A stretch of DNA of 64,000 bases. Origin: Thioflexithrix psekupsensis (GTDB lineage: Bacteria > Pseudomonadota > Gammaproteobacteria > Beggiatoales > Beggiatoaceae). The notes under the pieces were generated by a model. The model made no database searches. It saw nothing but the letters and a program-made list of their open reading frames with translations, and was not told the DNA's origin. Below, piece by piece: positions 55,897 to 64,000 of this stretch; position 1 is the stretch's first letter, and the number at the start of each line of letters is the position of its first letter. The translations under genes were made by a program, and so were the position numbers. The DNA is taken from assembly GCF_002149925.1 (NCBI RefSeq), contig NZ_MSLT01000012.1, forward strand, positions 310,001 to 374,000, in the 5' to 3' direction.

Positions 55897-56166
55897 ATGA
55901 AAACGATCATGGTTATTTTACTTATTTTACTGGGTTTAACTCAATATCAATTATGGTTTGGTGAACGCGGCTATGAACAATGGATTGCTTACCAACAACA
56001 ATTAGCGCAACAACAGCAATTAAATCAGCAATTCATACAAAGCAATCAACGCTTAATGCGCGATGTAGAAAACTTAAAACAAAGTTTAGAATTAGTTGAA
56101 GAACATGCGCGTTTAGAATTTGGCTTTCTTAAATCGAATGAGGTCTTTTATCAAATTGTCGAATAA
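55897..56166 (+). CDS. ftsB: Cell division protein FtsB
   Basis: An 89-residue bitopic protein: a single membrane helix (MVILLILLGLTQYQLWFG) followed by a glutamine-rich coiled coil (YQQQLAQQQQLNQQFIQSNQ) and the conserved tail HARLEFGFLKSNEVFYQIVE. It forms the FtsQLB complex. It overlaps ispD, the usual gammaproteobacterial ftsB-ispD arrangement. Confidence 0.93.
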   Translation: MKTIMVILLILLGLTQYQLWFGERGYEQWIAYQQQLAQQQQLNQQFIQSNQRLMRDVENLKQSLELVEEHARLEFGFLKSNEVFYQIVE

Positions 56167-56860
56167 TCTTAATTATTGGGCGGTTGTGCCTGCGGCAGGT
56201 GTAGGACAACGCATGGGCAGTGCTTGCCCTAAGCAGTATTTATCTTTATTAGGTAAACCGATTTTACAACATACCTTAGAAAAATTATTACAAACTAATG
56301 TACAAGGTGTGGTGGTCAGTTTGGCCGCAGAAGATAATTATTGGTCACAATTACCCACATTACCTCGTGTTTGGACAGCACCAGGGGGAACAGAACGCAG
56401 TGATTCTGTGCGTCATGCTTTAGAAAAATTATTGACTTTTCCAGAAGTTAAGCCAAACGATTGGGTGTTAGTGCATGATGCGGCGCGGCCTTGTGTGCGT
56501 GTTAGCGATATACAAAATTTAATGCAAACGGTAGCCGATTACCCTATTGGTGGATTACTCGCAAATCCCGTTCGTGACACCATGAAACGTGCCGACACGC
56601 AAAATTGTGTGACTGAAACGGTGTCTCGACAACAATTGTGGCACGCTTTAACACCGCAGATGTTCCGTTTACAACTGCTTTACGACGCACTCACCACCGC
56701 GGCAATACAAGGTTATCCTGTTACAGATGAATCGCAAGCCATTGAATTAATGGGATATTCTCCCGTGCTTGTTTCCAGTCATCCCGATAATATTAAAATT
56801 ACTCATCCTGATGATTTGGCTTTAGCCGCTTTATTTTTACAACAGCAGAATAACGTCTAA
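56138..56860 (+). CDS. ispD: 2-C-methyl-D-erythritol 4-phosphate cytidylyltransferase
   Basis: A 240-residue enzyme beginning at ATG 56138 (MRSFIKLSNNLNYWAVVPAA); another start, TTG at 56156, is possible. The CTP-binding GVGQRMGSACPKQYLSLLGK, VLVHDAARPCV and PDNIKITHPDDLALA mark IspD. It makes CDP-ME in the non-mevalonate isoprenoid path. It overlaps ftsB by 29 bp. Confidence 0.93.
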   Translation: MRSFIKLSNNLNYWAVVPAAGVGQRMGSACPKQYLSLLGKPILQHTLEKLLQTNVQGVVVSLAAEDNYWSQLPTLPRVWTAPGGTERSDSVRHALEKLLTFPEVKPNDWVLVHDAARPCVRVSDIQNLMQTVADYPIGGLLANPVRDTMKRADTQNCVTETVSRQQLWHALTPQMFRLQLLYDALTTAAIQGYPVTDESQAIELMGYSPVLVSSHPDNIKITHPDDLALAALFLQQQNNV

Positions 56861-56905
56861 ATAACCATCACATTACAATTTTTTTTGAGCCACTTATTAT
56901 TAAAT

Positions 56906-57691
56906 ATGTTTAAACAATTAAGAGAAACGATTGATTGCGTGTTGCAACGTGATCCGGCGGCGCGAAATGCGTTTGAAATTCTAACCAATTATCCCGGCGT
57001 TCATGCGATTTTTATTCACCGTCTTAGCCATCGTTTATGGAATGGCAATTGGAAATGGTTAGCGCGAACATTATCTACTTTTTCTCGTTGGTGGACGGGA
57101 ATTGAAATTCACCCCGGCGCGACGATTGGGCGGCGATTTTTTATTGATCACGGGATGGGCGTGGTGATTGGGGAAACGGCTGTGATTGGCGATGATTGTA
57201 CACTGTATCATGGAGTAACGCTTGGTGGTACGACATGGCAAAAAGGTAAACGCCATCCCACTTTAGGCAATGATGTGGTAGTGGGCGCGGGTGCGAAAGT
57301 ATTGGGGCCGATTACGGTAGCAAATGGCGCGAGAATTGGCTCTAATGCGGTGGTAGTGAAAGACGTTCCCGAAGGCGCGACGATGGTCGGTATTCCTGCT
57401 AAAATTGTTTCTGTTGATCAAGATTATCGTCGCCATCATCAACAATCGGTAGAACAAAAGATTTTTGATGCGTATGGAATGCCTAAAGATACGCCCGATA
57501 TTGATCCCATGCAACATGCCATTAATCACATGTTAGATGATATTGATTTATTAGATAAAAAAATCCAAACATTATGCGCAGCCATTCAACAATTAGAAGG
57601 GCATCATTCCACAGATATTCCCCCTTTAGAATGCTTAAACATTCGAGAGAATCGAGAAAAGAAAATATTTAACGGACTGGATAAACCTTAA
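56906..57691 (+). CDS. cysE: Serine O-acetyltransferase
   Basis: A 261-residue left-handed beta-helix acetyltransferase, start ATG 56906 ([20 protein letters not shown]). Hexapeptide repeats hold the active-site His in [11 protein letters not shown] and GVTLGGT, followed by a C-terminal helical tail of ~75 residues, longer than in short-form CysE. It makes O-acetylserine for cysteine synthesis and forms a complex with cysteine synthase. It overlaps the end of the convergent hda gene by 4 bp. Confidence 0.93.
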   Translation: MFKQLRETIDCVLQRDPAARNAFEILTNYPGVHAIFIHRLSHRLWNGNWKWLARTLSTFSRWWTGIEIHPGATIGRRFFIDHGMGVVIGETAVIGDDCTLYHGVTLGGTTWQKGKRHPTLGNDVVVGAGAKVLGPITVANGARIGSNAVVVKDVPEGATMVGIPAKIVSVDQDYRRHHQQSVEQKIFDAYGMPKDTPDIDPMQHAINHMLDDIDLLDKKIQTLCAAIQQLEGHHSTDIPPLECLNIRENREKKIFNGLDKP

Positions 57692-58389
57692 TTGTTTCCG
57701 TTTAATATCTGCCGCACAAAAGGCAAGGTTAAAGCCTTTTTATTAGATAATGCGGCATCATCTAATTGAGCTAATAAAGCAATCGCTTGCGCTAATTCAC
57801 CTTGTGTTTTTTCTAATAAAAATAAAGCAATTTTAGCAGGTAAATGCAAGCCACGAGTTTGCGCATGATGTTGTAAGGCTTGAATGGCTAAATCCATTTC
57901 TAAATGATTTAATGCAAACACACCTCCCCACAATAAACGGGAGACTAAATCAGGCCATTGCAAATCCAATTGTTTAGGCGCAGCGTTTGCGGTAATGAGC
58001 AAGGGAATGTGGGCATCACGCAAGGCATTAAATAAATGAAAAATAGCCCGCTCCCATTCTTGCAAACCCACAACCGCTTGCAAATCGTCTAAACACAATA
58101 AATCAACTGTTTCTAATCCCATTAAACTATCTGCCGAATAATGGCTTAATGTTTTTAACGGTAAATAAATCGGATTGCCACCGTGTTGGGTTAAATAATG
58201 ACACGCGCCTTGTAACAAGTGACTTTTTCCCGTCCCTGTTGCCCCCCAAAAATATAAATAATGCCCTCCATTGCCTTGTAATGTGGCTTTAATCATTTCG
58301 ATTAAATGGCGATTATTGGCATCGGGAATATAATTGGAAAAAGAAGCAGAATCTGATAATTTAATCCCCAATGGTAATTGTTGCATCAT
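57688..58389 (-). CDS. hda: DnaA regulatory inactivator Hda
   Basis: A 233-residue AAA+ protein with the DnaA-like Walker [14 protein letters not shown] and Walker [11 protein letters not shown], plus the sensor region [12 protein letters not shown]. An N-terminal clamp-binding QLPLGIKL marks it as Hda. It couples with the sliding clamp to switch DnaA-ATP off after initiation. Convergent with cysE; divergent from tpm. Confidence 0.92.
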   Translation of the reverse strand: MMQQLPLGIKLSDSASFSNYIPDANNRHLIEMIKATLQGNGGHYLYFWGATGTGKSHLLQGACHYLTQHGGNPIYLPLKTLSHYSADSLMGLETVDLLCLDDLQAVVGLQEWERAIFHLFNALRDAHIPLLITANAAPKQLDLQWPDLVSRLLWGGVFALNHLEMDLAIQALQHHAQTRGLHLPAKIALFLLEKTQGELAQAIALLAQLDDAALSNKKALTLPFVRQILNGNN

Positions 58390-58483
58390 AATTAAAAAAA
58401 CCTAGATTGGGATGGTAAATACAATTGAGTCTATGAGATAATCGTAGCTGATCTCTTTTCTTATTTTCAATGGATTTATCACA

Positions 58484-59140
58484 ATGGACGCACAATTTTG
58501 GCATGACAGATGGCTGGCCAATCAGATTGGTTTTCATCAATCCGATGTTAATAATTATTTACAACAATATAGCGCACAATGGCAATTAGAAAAAGGGCAA
58601 GTCATTTTTGTCCCATTGTGTGGTAAAAGTTTGGATATGTTGTGGTTATTAGATCAAGGTTATCGCGTGATTGGAATTGAATTAAGTGCAATTGCGGTGG
58701 AATCTTTTTTTGTCGAGAATAAATTAATTCCTACCATTCGCCATGAAGGGCATTTTACTCGTTGGATGTTAGATGAATTAGAAATTTGGTGTGGCGATTT
58801 CTTTGATCTCGATCCAGAATTATTACCCACTGTTCATGCTGTTTATGACCGTGCTGCATTAATTGCATTACCACCAGAAATGCGTCCCCGTTATCAACAA
58901 CATTTAGCCCGCTTTTTAACACAAGGCGCAAAAGAATTATTAATTACTTTAGATTATCCCCAATCATTGATAAGTGGGCCACCTTTTGCAGTGGCTGAAA
59001 AAGAAGTATTAACTCTCTGCGAAACGCAATTTACAGTTGAATCATTATCTCGTATTGAGTTGGCCTGTGATAATGGCAAATTCCGCCAAGCAGGCGTTCA
59101 ACAATGGACAGAACAAGTGTTTTTATTAACACGACTGTAA
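58484..59140 (+). CDS. tpm: Thiopurine S-methyltransferase
   Basis: A 218-residue class I methyltransferase with the TPMT opening FWHDRWLANQIGFHQSDVNN and the VPLCGKSLDMLWLLDQGYRV SAM segment, then VYDRAALIALPPEMRPRYQQ. In bacteria it also methylates selenium or tellurium oxyanions. It is followed by a palindromic repeat. Confidence 0.93.
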   Translation: MDAQFWHDRWLANQIGFHQSDVNNYLQQYSAQWQLEKGQVIFVPLCGKSLDMLWLLDQGYRVIGIELSAIAVESFFVENKLIPTIRHEGHFTRWMLDELEIWCGDFFDLDPELLPTVHAVYDRAALIALPPEMRPRYQQHLARFLTQGAKELLITLDYPQSLISGPPFAVAEKEVLTLCETQFTVESLSRIELACDNGKFRQAGVQQWTEQVFLLTRL

Positions 59141-59148
59141 AAATCTTT

Positions 59149-59231
59149 GGCTGAATCGGAATGGACAGAATTAACGTATTAATTCATTTCTGATTCAGAC
59201 CAAAAATTTTATGAGTCATTTAATTTGAGTA
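59149..59231. repeat. Degenerate short element/palindromic repeat after tpm
   Basis: GGCTGAATCGGAATG (59149-59163) pairs with CATTTCTGATTCAG (59185-59198). The tail CAAAAATTTTATGAGTCATT is like the flank of the 191-bp elements (AGAAAAATTTTATGAATGAC). It looks like a shortened, decayed family member between convergent genes. Confidence 0.6.
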
Positions 59232-59267
59232 TCGCTATTTTTTAAACTTCATTTAGCCATACACACA

Positions 59268-60635
59268 CTATTTGGTAAAGCCGTGATATTCATCCGATAA
59301 ATCAGGCAGCCATAAAGTAATTTCTGGGAAAAGAATTAATAAAATTAAAGCCAGTAATTGCAACATCACAAAAGGAACAATTCCCTTATACAATACGCTA
59401 ATACGCATTGTGGGAGGTGCCACTGCTTTTAAATAAAACAAAGAAAAGCCAAAAGGCGGTGTTAAAAAAGAAGTCTGTAAATTAACCGCAATCAAAATCG
59501 CAAACCAAGTTAATTCAAAACCAAAATGCGCCGCAATCGGTGCAATAATCGGCACCACAATAAAACAAATTTCTAAGAAATCTAAGAAAAAGCCTAAAAT
59601 AAAAATCAGCAACATACTGATCAATAAAAATCCCCACGCACCACCGGGCAATTGCGTAAAAATATCATGTACCAAATCATCGCCGCCCATACTGACGAAA
59701 ACCAAACCAAAAGCCGTCGCGCCTAACAGAATTAAAAAAACCATACTGGTTAAGCGAGTGGTTTGTTCTAATGCGATTTGTAAATTTTTCCACGTTAAAC
59801 GACGATATAACACGCCTAATAATAATGCACCGACTGCGCCAATTGCTGCGGATTCTGTGGGTGAAGCGATGCCAAAGAAAATTGAACCTAAAACGGCAAT
59901 AATTAACGTCAATACGGGCAAAATGCTACGGGCTAAACGCAAAGCAAATGCTTTATTCCATTGTCGTTTATCGGCGGGTAAAGCGGGTGCAATTTTGGGA
60001 TTTAACCAAGCACGTAAAGCAATATAAAGCAAATATAATGCGATTAATAACATCCCCGGTACTAATGCGGCGATAAATAAACGCCCAACGGGTACGCCAA
60101 CCACATCGGCTAATAAAATTAAAATCACACTGGGTGGAATAATTTGTCCCAACGTGCCTGCGGTGGCAATCGTGCCAGTGGCGAATTCGGGAGCATAGTT
60201 GTTTTTTAACATCGCAGGCAAGGCGATAATGCCCATAGTCACCACCGTCGCGCCCACCACGCCCGTAGTGGCAGCCAGCAACGCTCCAACAACCACCAAT
60301 GATAACGCCATTCCACCGCGCATTGTGCCGAATAATAAACCCATACTTTCTAGCAAATCTTCGGCTAATCCCGATTTTTCTAATACCACGCCCATAAAAA
60401 CAAATAATGGCACAGCTAATAAAGTAAAATTGGTCATAATGCCCCAGATACGCATGGGCAATAATTCAAAGAAATCTAAGCCTAAGAAAATCCCACCAAA
60501 ACCAAAGGCAATCGCGCCTAATGTAAATGCCACAGGATAACCCACTAATAATAATCCCATTAGCACGGCAAACATCGCCAAAGCCCAATATTCTAATGCC
60601 ATGAATGATAATAACTCTGTGGCGATGGTTTCCAT
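59268..60635 (-). CDS. TRAP transporter large permease subunit (DctM-like)
   Basis: A 455-residue membrane protein with about 12-13 helices and the DctM signatures GIIALPAMLKNNYAPEFATG, TAGTLGQIIPPSVILILLAD and ASPTESAAIGAVGALLLGVL. With the small subunit encoded next to it, it imports carboxylates or similar anions using Na+. The solute-binding DctP gene is not in the window. The substrate is unknown. Confidence 0.92.
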   Translation of the reverse strand: METIATELLSFMALEYWALAMFAVLMGLLLVGYPVAFTLGAIAFGFGGIFLGLDFFELLPMRIWGIMTNFTLLAVPLFVFMGVVLEKSGLAEDLLESMGLLFGTMRGGMALSLVVVGALLAATTGVVGATVVTMGIIALPAMLKNNYAPEFATGTIATAGTLGQIIPPSVILILLADVVGVPVGRLFIAALVPGMLLIALYLLYIALRAWLNPKIAPALPADKRQWNKAFALRLARSILPVLTLIIAVLGSIFFGIASPTESAAIGAVGALLLGVLYRRLTWKNLQIALEQTTRLTSMVFLILLGATAFGLVFVSMGGDDLVHDIFTQLPGGAWGFLLISMLLIFILGFFLDFLEICFIVVPIIAPIAAHFGFELTWFAILIAVNLQTSFLTPPFGFSLFYLKAVAPPTMRISVLYKGIVPFVMLQLLALILLILFPEITLWLPDLSDEYHGFTK

Positions 60636-60637
60636 TA

Positions 60638-61189
60638 TTATGAATGCTCCTGATTGGACTTATCAAAAAGTTGTAAAAAATTTTCTAAAATATTAATTAT
60701 TCCTTGCAACAATAACAAGCCAAAACCAAACACAATCGCTCCTTTTAAAATAAAACGATAAGGCAAACCACCAGGGTCTGGCGATCCTTCGCTAAATTGG
60801 TAGGAGCTATAAACAAATGGCCATGCGCTAATAATAATTAATAAACAATAAGGAATGAGCAGTAATAATCCTCCCCATATATTCACCCAAGCCCGTTTGC
60901 GATCCGTCATGTAACGACTTTGATAAAACACATCCACCCGCACATGACCATCATGTTTAAAAGTATAAGCCGCGCCCAATAAGAAAATTAAAGCAAATAA
61001 ATGCCATTGCAATTCTTGTAATAGCACCGATCCAATACTAAATAATGAGCGCATAGAGACATCATAAACAATCACCAATACCATCGTTAATACCAACCAT
61101 GCCACCCATCGTCCTGTCCATTCACTAAAGCCATTACCCATGCGGACTATTTGGTGCAACAGAGAAAAAAAAGAAGGTTTTTTCATCAT
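60638..61189 (-). CDS. TRAP transporter small permease subunit (DctQ-like)
   Basis: A ~183-residue four-helix protein, start taken as ATG 61189 (MMKKPSFFSLLHQIVRMGNG); the TTG at 61207 is less likely. ELQWHLFALIFLLGAAYTFKHD and HVRVDVFY are DctQ motifs. It ends 2 bp before the large subunit starts, so the pair is an operon. Confidence 0.9.
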   Translation of the reverse strand: MMKKPSFFSLLHQIVRMGNGFSEWTGRWVAWLVLTMVLVIVYDVSMRSLFSIGSVLLQELQWHLFALIFLLGAAYTFKHDGHVRVDVFYQSRYMTDRKRAWVNIWGGLLLLIPYCLLIIISAWPFVYSSYQFSEGSPDPGGLPYRFILKGAIVFGFGLLLLQGIINILENFLQLFDKSNQEHS

Positions 61190-61290
61190 AAATGATCCTA
61201 TTCGCAAGCGATATTCTGGGGTAAAATGAGTCGATTTTTTTAATTTTCCTGATCGATTATCAGGCGATTTCTAATTTAAAACAAATCCTA

Positions 61291-63303
61291 ATGAGTGCAT
61301 TGATGAATCAATCTGTTCAACTTGACGTTAAATCATTAATTATTTACGGCTTACTTTTTATTTTATTATGGTTATCTCTAATAAAATTAGGCGGCAATCC
61401 TAGCATTGATCTTGACCCTTCTTGGATGTTGGTATTGGCTCATGCTTTTCAACATCATTGGCAAGCGGGAGTGGATTATATTTTTACTTATGGCCCTTTG
61501 GGTTATTTTGCTAATCCTTACGCGGCTTATTATGATAAAGTCAGTTTTAATTATTTTATTATATGGAGTGTGGCCAGTAGTTTTGTATTGGCAGGATTAT
61601 TTTTAATTCGTTTTTCCCAATTACCCTATTTCATCGAAAAAGTTATTTACTTATTTTTGCTGATATTTATATTGGGGACTTGGACAGGAGATGCGCTTTA
61701 TTTTTTAACCACAGTGGCTATTACGGTATTATTATTAGAACCTCCTCATTTTTTTAACCAGAAAATAAATTATATTATTCTACTGGCATTTTCTTTATTA
61801 ATTTTAGCTATTTTGCCTTTATTAAAGTTTAGCTTTTTTCTTTTGAGTGGAATGGCGGTGATTGGTATTTTAATACATGTTTGGCACAAATATCATTATC
61901 AATGGGCTATTTTTGGTTTATTATTTTTTGTGGCTTCATTTTTAACGCTCTGGCTTATTTCAGGGCAGTCTATTTTTAATATCGCAGATTTTCTTTTAAA
62001 TTCATGGCAAATCGCCAGTTATTACGATCAAGCCATGTCCAAAGAATCCAGCGAAGTGAGATTAAACACTTTTGATGCCACTGAATATTATTTTGCGGTG
62101 GCGGGTATAGTGACTTTAACCATTTTAATCGCATTAACTTGTTGTGTCGCGCCTAAAACATTAAAAAAAGGAATTGCGGCGGCTATTATTTTATGTGGAT
62201 TATTTTTGACTTGGAAAGCAGGTTTTATTCGTCATGATAGTCATTCCATTATTTTCTTTTGTAGTTTGATGTTATTGCCTTTTTTTGTCAATTATCCTGC
62301 GCCTATTTCACCTTCGTTATTAATACTCATGAGAGGGCTGCTTTTTGCGACGGCTTTAATGGGATTATTAGGATTATTTTATGCGGGACATTTAAACCAT
62401 GGTTATCATTTTAAGCATTTTATGGTGCATTGGCACATTGGAGTGATTGATAATTTAAAAACATTGAGTTCGCTCAACAGTGCCGCGATGAAACGGGATA
62501 TAGAAAAAGCCCGCCTGCAACGACATTACGACTTTCCCCAAGTGCGTGCGGCAGTGGGACAAGCCCGCGTGGATATATTTTCTCCTCATCAAGGTATTCT
62601 TTTGCTTCATTCATTTCATTATCAGGCTCGGCCAATTTTTCAAGGCTATTCCGCTTATAATAAATCTTTATTGTCTTTAAATGCGCTTTCTTATGTGGGT
62701 GATAAAGCTCCCGAATTTGTGTTGTTTAAAATAACGCCTATTGATGGGCGATTTCCTTTAATTGAAGATTCTCAAGTGCTTAGAATATTATTACGGGATT
62801 ATCGACCTATTTTGCTGGAAAAAGGATTTTTATTATTAAAGCGTGACGTTCGTGGAACAGGATTAGCAGAAACTGCTCCAGTTCCATTAATGCAAAAGAC
62901 GGTTTCTTTTAATGAACCAATAGACATCACCCATTTAAAAGATAAAGCGTTATTATTACGGTTAGATATAGAACTTTCTTTTTGGGGTCAATGGGTGAAG
63001 CTATTATTCAAATTACCTGAAGTGTCCTTGGTGGTGCAAACGGATTCGGGAAACGAATTTACTTATCGGGTTGTTCCCAGTATGGCTAAAATGGATTTTA
63101 TGTTTAATCCACTGGTAAAAAACGAAGAAGATTGGCTGCTTTGGCATCTGCAACAACCATTGGAAAAAATAAATTCATTCCATCTGACATTAAGACCACA
63201 ATGGTCTTTTGATTCCACTCAACTCATGCGTTTATTTTATCCTGAAATTAAGGTTTATTTGAGTGAAAACGAAACAACACCTCATTCAATACCCACACCG
63301 TGA
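61291..63303 (+). CDS. Large polytopic membrane protein of unknown function
   Basis: A 670-residue protein with about 10-11 helices in the first ~380 residues, then a ~290-residue hydrophilic C-terminal region. Conserved-looking stretches include IDLDPSWMLVLAHAFQHHWQ and FTYGPLGYFANPYAAYYDK, which resemble glycosyltransferase-type (GT-C-like) membrane proteins with an acidic DPSW motif after helix 1, but I cannot assign a family. The soluble part probably lies on the periplasmic side. It stands between divergent TRAP genes and a convergent TonB receptor gene. Confidence 0.6.
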   Translation: MSALMNQSVQLDVKSLIIYGLLFILLWLSLIKLGGNPSIDLDPSWMLVLAHAFQHHWQAGVDYIFTYGPLGYFANPYAAYYDKVSFNYFIIWSVASSFVLAGLFLIRFSQLPYFIEKVIYLFLLIFILGTWTGDALYFLTTVAITVLLLEPPHFFNQKINYIILLAFSLLILAILPLLKFSFFLLSGMAVIGILIHVWHKYHYQWAIFGLLFFVASFLTLWLISGQSIFNIADFLLNSWQIASYYDQAMSKESSEVRLNTFDATEYYFAVAGIVTLTILIALTCCVAPKTLKKGIAAAIILCGLFLTWKAGFIRHDSHSIIFFCSLMLLPFFVNYPAPISPSLLILMRGLLFATALMGLLGLFYAGHLNHGYHFKHFMVHWHIGVIDNLKTLSSLNSAAMKRDIEKARLQRHYDFPQVRAAVGQARVDIFSPHQGILLLHSFHYQARPIFQGYSAYNKSLLSLNALSYVGDKAPEFVLFKITPIDGRFPLIEDSQVLRILLRDYRPILLEKGFLLLKRDVRGTGLAETAPVPLMQKTVSFNEPIDITHLKDKALLLRLDIELSFWGQWVKLLFKLPEVSLVVQTDSGNEFTYRVVPSMAKMDFMFNPLVKNEEDWLLWHLQQPLEKINSFHLTLRPQWSFDSTQLMRLFYPEIKVYLSENETTPHSIPTP

Positions 63304-63317
63304 ATTAAGTTGGGCTT

Positions 63318-64000
63318 TTAAAAATCATAACCTAAAGAAAGAATAAATTGACGTTCTTCGCCAATTGTGCCTTTATCCATCCACGTGGCGCGAGGATAAG
63401 TGGGATAGACAATTTTTTGGTCTAATAAGTTATTAATATGCAGGTTCAAATAAGTTCCTTTAGCCAGCCAATCTTGAAAACGCACATTTGTCCCTAGAAT
63501 AAAATAATCATTGCCTTCTTCTCCCGTAATGTAACGTCCAAAACTACCGTCACTATTTTTCAAAGTAGAATCAAAAAAGAGCGACATTTTGGAAACATAA
63601 TAACCCGTCATTCCCAAACTCCATTGCGAATTCAATTGATAACTGAGTTTTAATTGTCCCAGTAAAGAAGGCGAATAAGCCGCTTTAATAGTCGAATTAT
63701 CTTGGTTATTGGTTTCTTGATAGGTCAGATTTAATTCAAATTGCCATTGATCCGCAGGATTACCGCGTAATCCTAATTCTAATCCATTGGTTGACCAACT
63801 TCCAGAATTACCTAAAATAACCACATATTGACTATCTGCGCTAGAAGTCACAGTTCGGCTTAATAAATTCTTTAAACGGTTATGAAAAATATTAGCCGTG
63901 AGACCATATTGGGGCGTGAGACTGGTTAAATAATTTAACTCAATCGTTTCAATTTCCTCATTTTCCAAACTCGGTAAATTGGGGTTAATGCGTGCCGTCG
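63318..64000 (-). CDS. TonB-dependent outer-membrane receptor, 3' part (partial)
   Basis: The frame is open to the right edge, where it reads INPNLPSLENEEIET, a standard barrel turn in TonB-dependent receptors; the apparent TTG start at 63968 is internal. The visible ~225 residues are beta-barrel strands (YGLTANIFHNRLKNLLSR; WSLGMTGYYVSK; TYLNLHINNLLDQKIVYPTY) ending RQFILSLGYDF with a terminal Phe. It imports an iron-siderophore, vitamin or similar ligand. The plug and TonB box are outside the window. Confidence 0.9.
   Translation of the reverse strand, partial: TARINPNLPSLENEEIETIELNYLTSLTPQYGLTANIFHNRLKNLLSRTVTSSADSQYVVILGNSGSWSTNGLELGLRGNPADQWQFELNLTYQETNNQDNSTIKAAYSPSLLGQLKLSYQLNSQWSLGMTGYYVSKMSLFFDSTLKNSDGSFGRYITGEEGNDYFILGTNVRFQDWLAKGTYLNLHINNLLDQKIVYPTYPRATWMDKGTIGEERQFILSLGYDF

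Noticed and set aside
1-64000. CRISPR array or prophage
   Set aside because: I saw no regularly spaced direct repeats, no cas genes, and no phage structural or integrase genes.

Overview
The window looks like a chromosomal segment of a gammaproteobacterium of moderate-to-low GC. The gene set (ntrC, cmk-rpsA-ihfB, surA, sthA, hemW, rlmE, ftsH, accA, hda, ftsB-ispD, hpt, ratA/ratB) is gammaproteobacterial. Many dispersed palindromic repeats, an IS630 element, a metacaspase and a eukaryote-like squalene synthase would fit a filamentous sulfur bacterium of the Beggiatoa/Thiotrichales type. That lineage guess is inference from content only.

Layout. 1-542: 3' end of ntrC. 621-7071 (minus): a defence-like cluster of a type ISP restriction-modification enzyme (split by a frameshift), an ImmA/IrrE-type metallopeptidase and a PIN-like protein. 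7203-10872: cmk, rpsA and ihfB, with a 649-bp tandem duplication that creates a chimeric rpsA'-cmk' segment between intact cmk and intact rpsA. 10991-21206: surA, an exported coiled-coil protein, sthA, a response regulator/kinase hybrid followed by mrp/mnh subunits E, F and G, hemW, rlmE and ftsH. 21224-31557: EVE protein, potF, an RND efflux pair, tRNA-Lys(UUU), accA and potGHI. The polyamine importer is therefore split around the efflux genes. 31627-34307: zapE, a Met-rich coiled-coil membrane protein and purU.

34447-36906: a repeat element followed by an operon of lipoprotein metacaspase, ECF-type sigma factor and a single-pass membrane protein resembling an anti-sigma factor. This is my best candidate for an undescribed signalling system. 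36953-41514: roxA, thiD, pstS with a possible Pho box, and a sigma-54 response regulator. 41569-44906 (minus): cutA, a GGDEF-domain protein with a destroyed active site, ratB, ratA and squalene synthase. 44907-48964: a wrecked region with an NRPS condensation-domain remnant, an intact IS630-family element, a DUF1703-type ATPase/nuclease gene broken at both ends, and a truncated PIN gene. 48927-59140: coaBC, DAHP synthase, nitroreductase, sodC, Usp, rhodanese, hpt, ribE, ftsB, ispD, cysE, hda and tpm. 59268-64000: TRAP transporter subunits, a large membrane protein and the 3' part of a TonB-dependent receptor.

The mobile-element story ties several regions together. The IS630 element (45951-47081) starts and ends with TACCAA-type termini next to TA. 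A 191-bp non-autonomous element with the same termini occurs at 34447-34637 and 48359-48549. A diverged copy lies at 52128-52300, a half copy sits just upstream of cmk, and shorter relatives are at gene ends. Removing the 48359 copy plus one TA exactly restores the reading frame of the gene it interrupts, which defines its boundaries and target duplication from the sequence alone.
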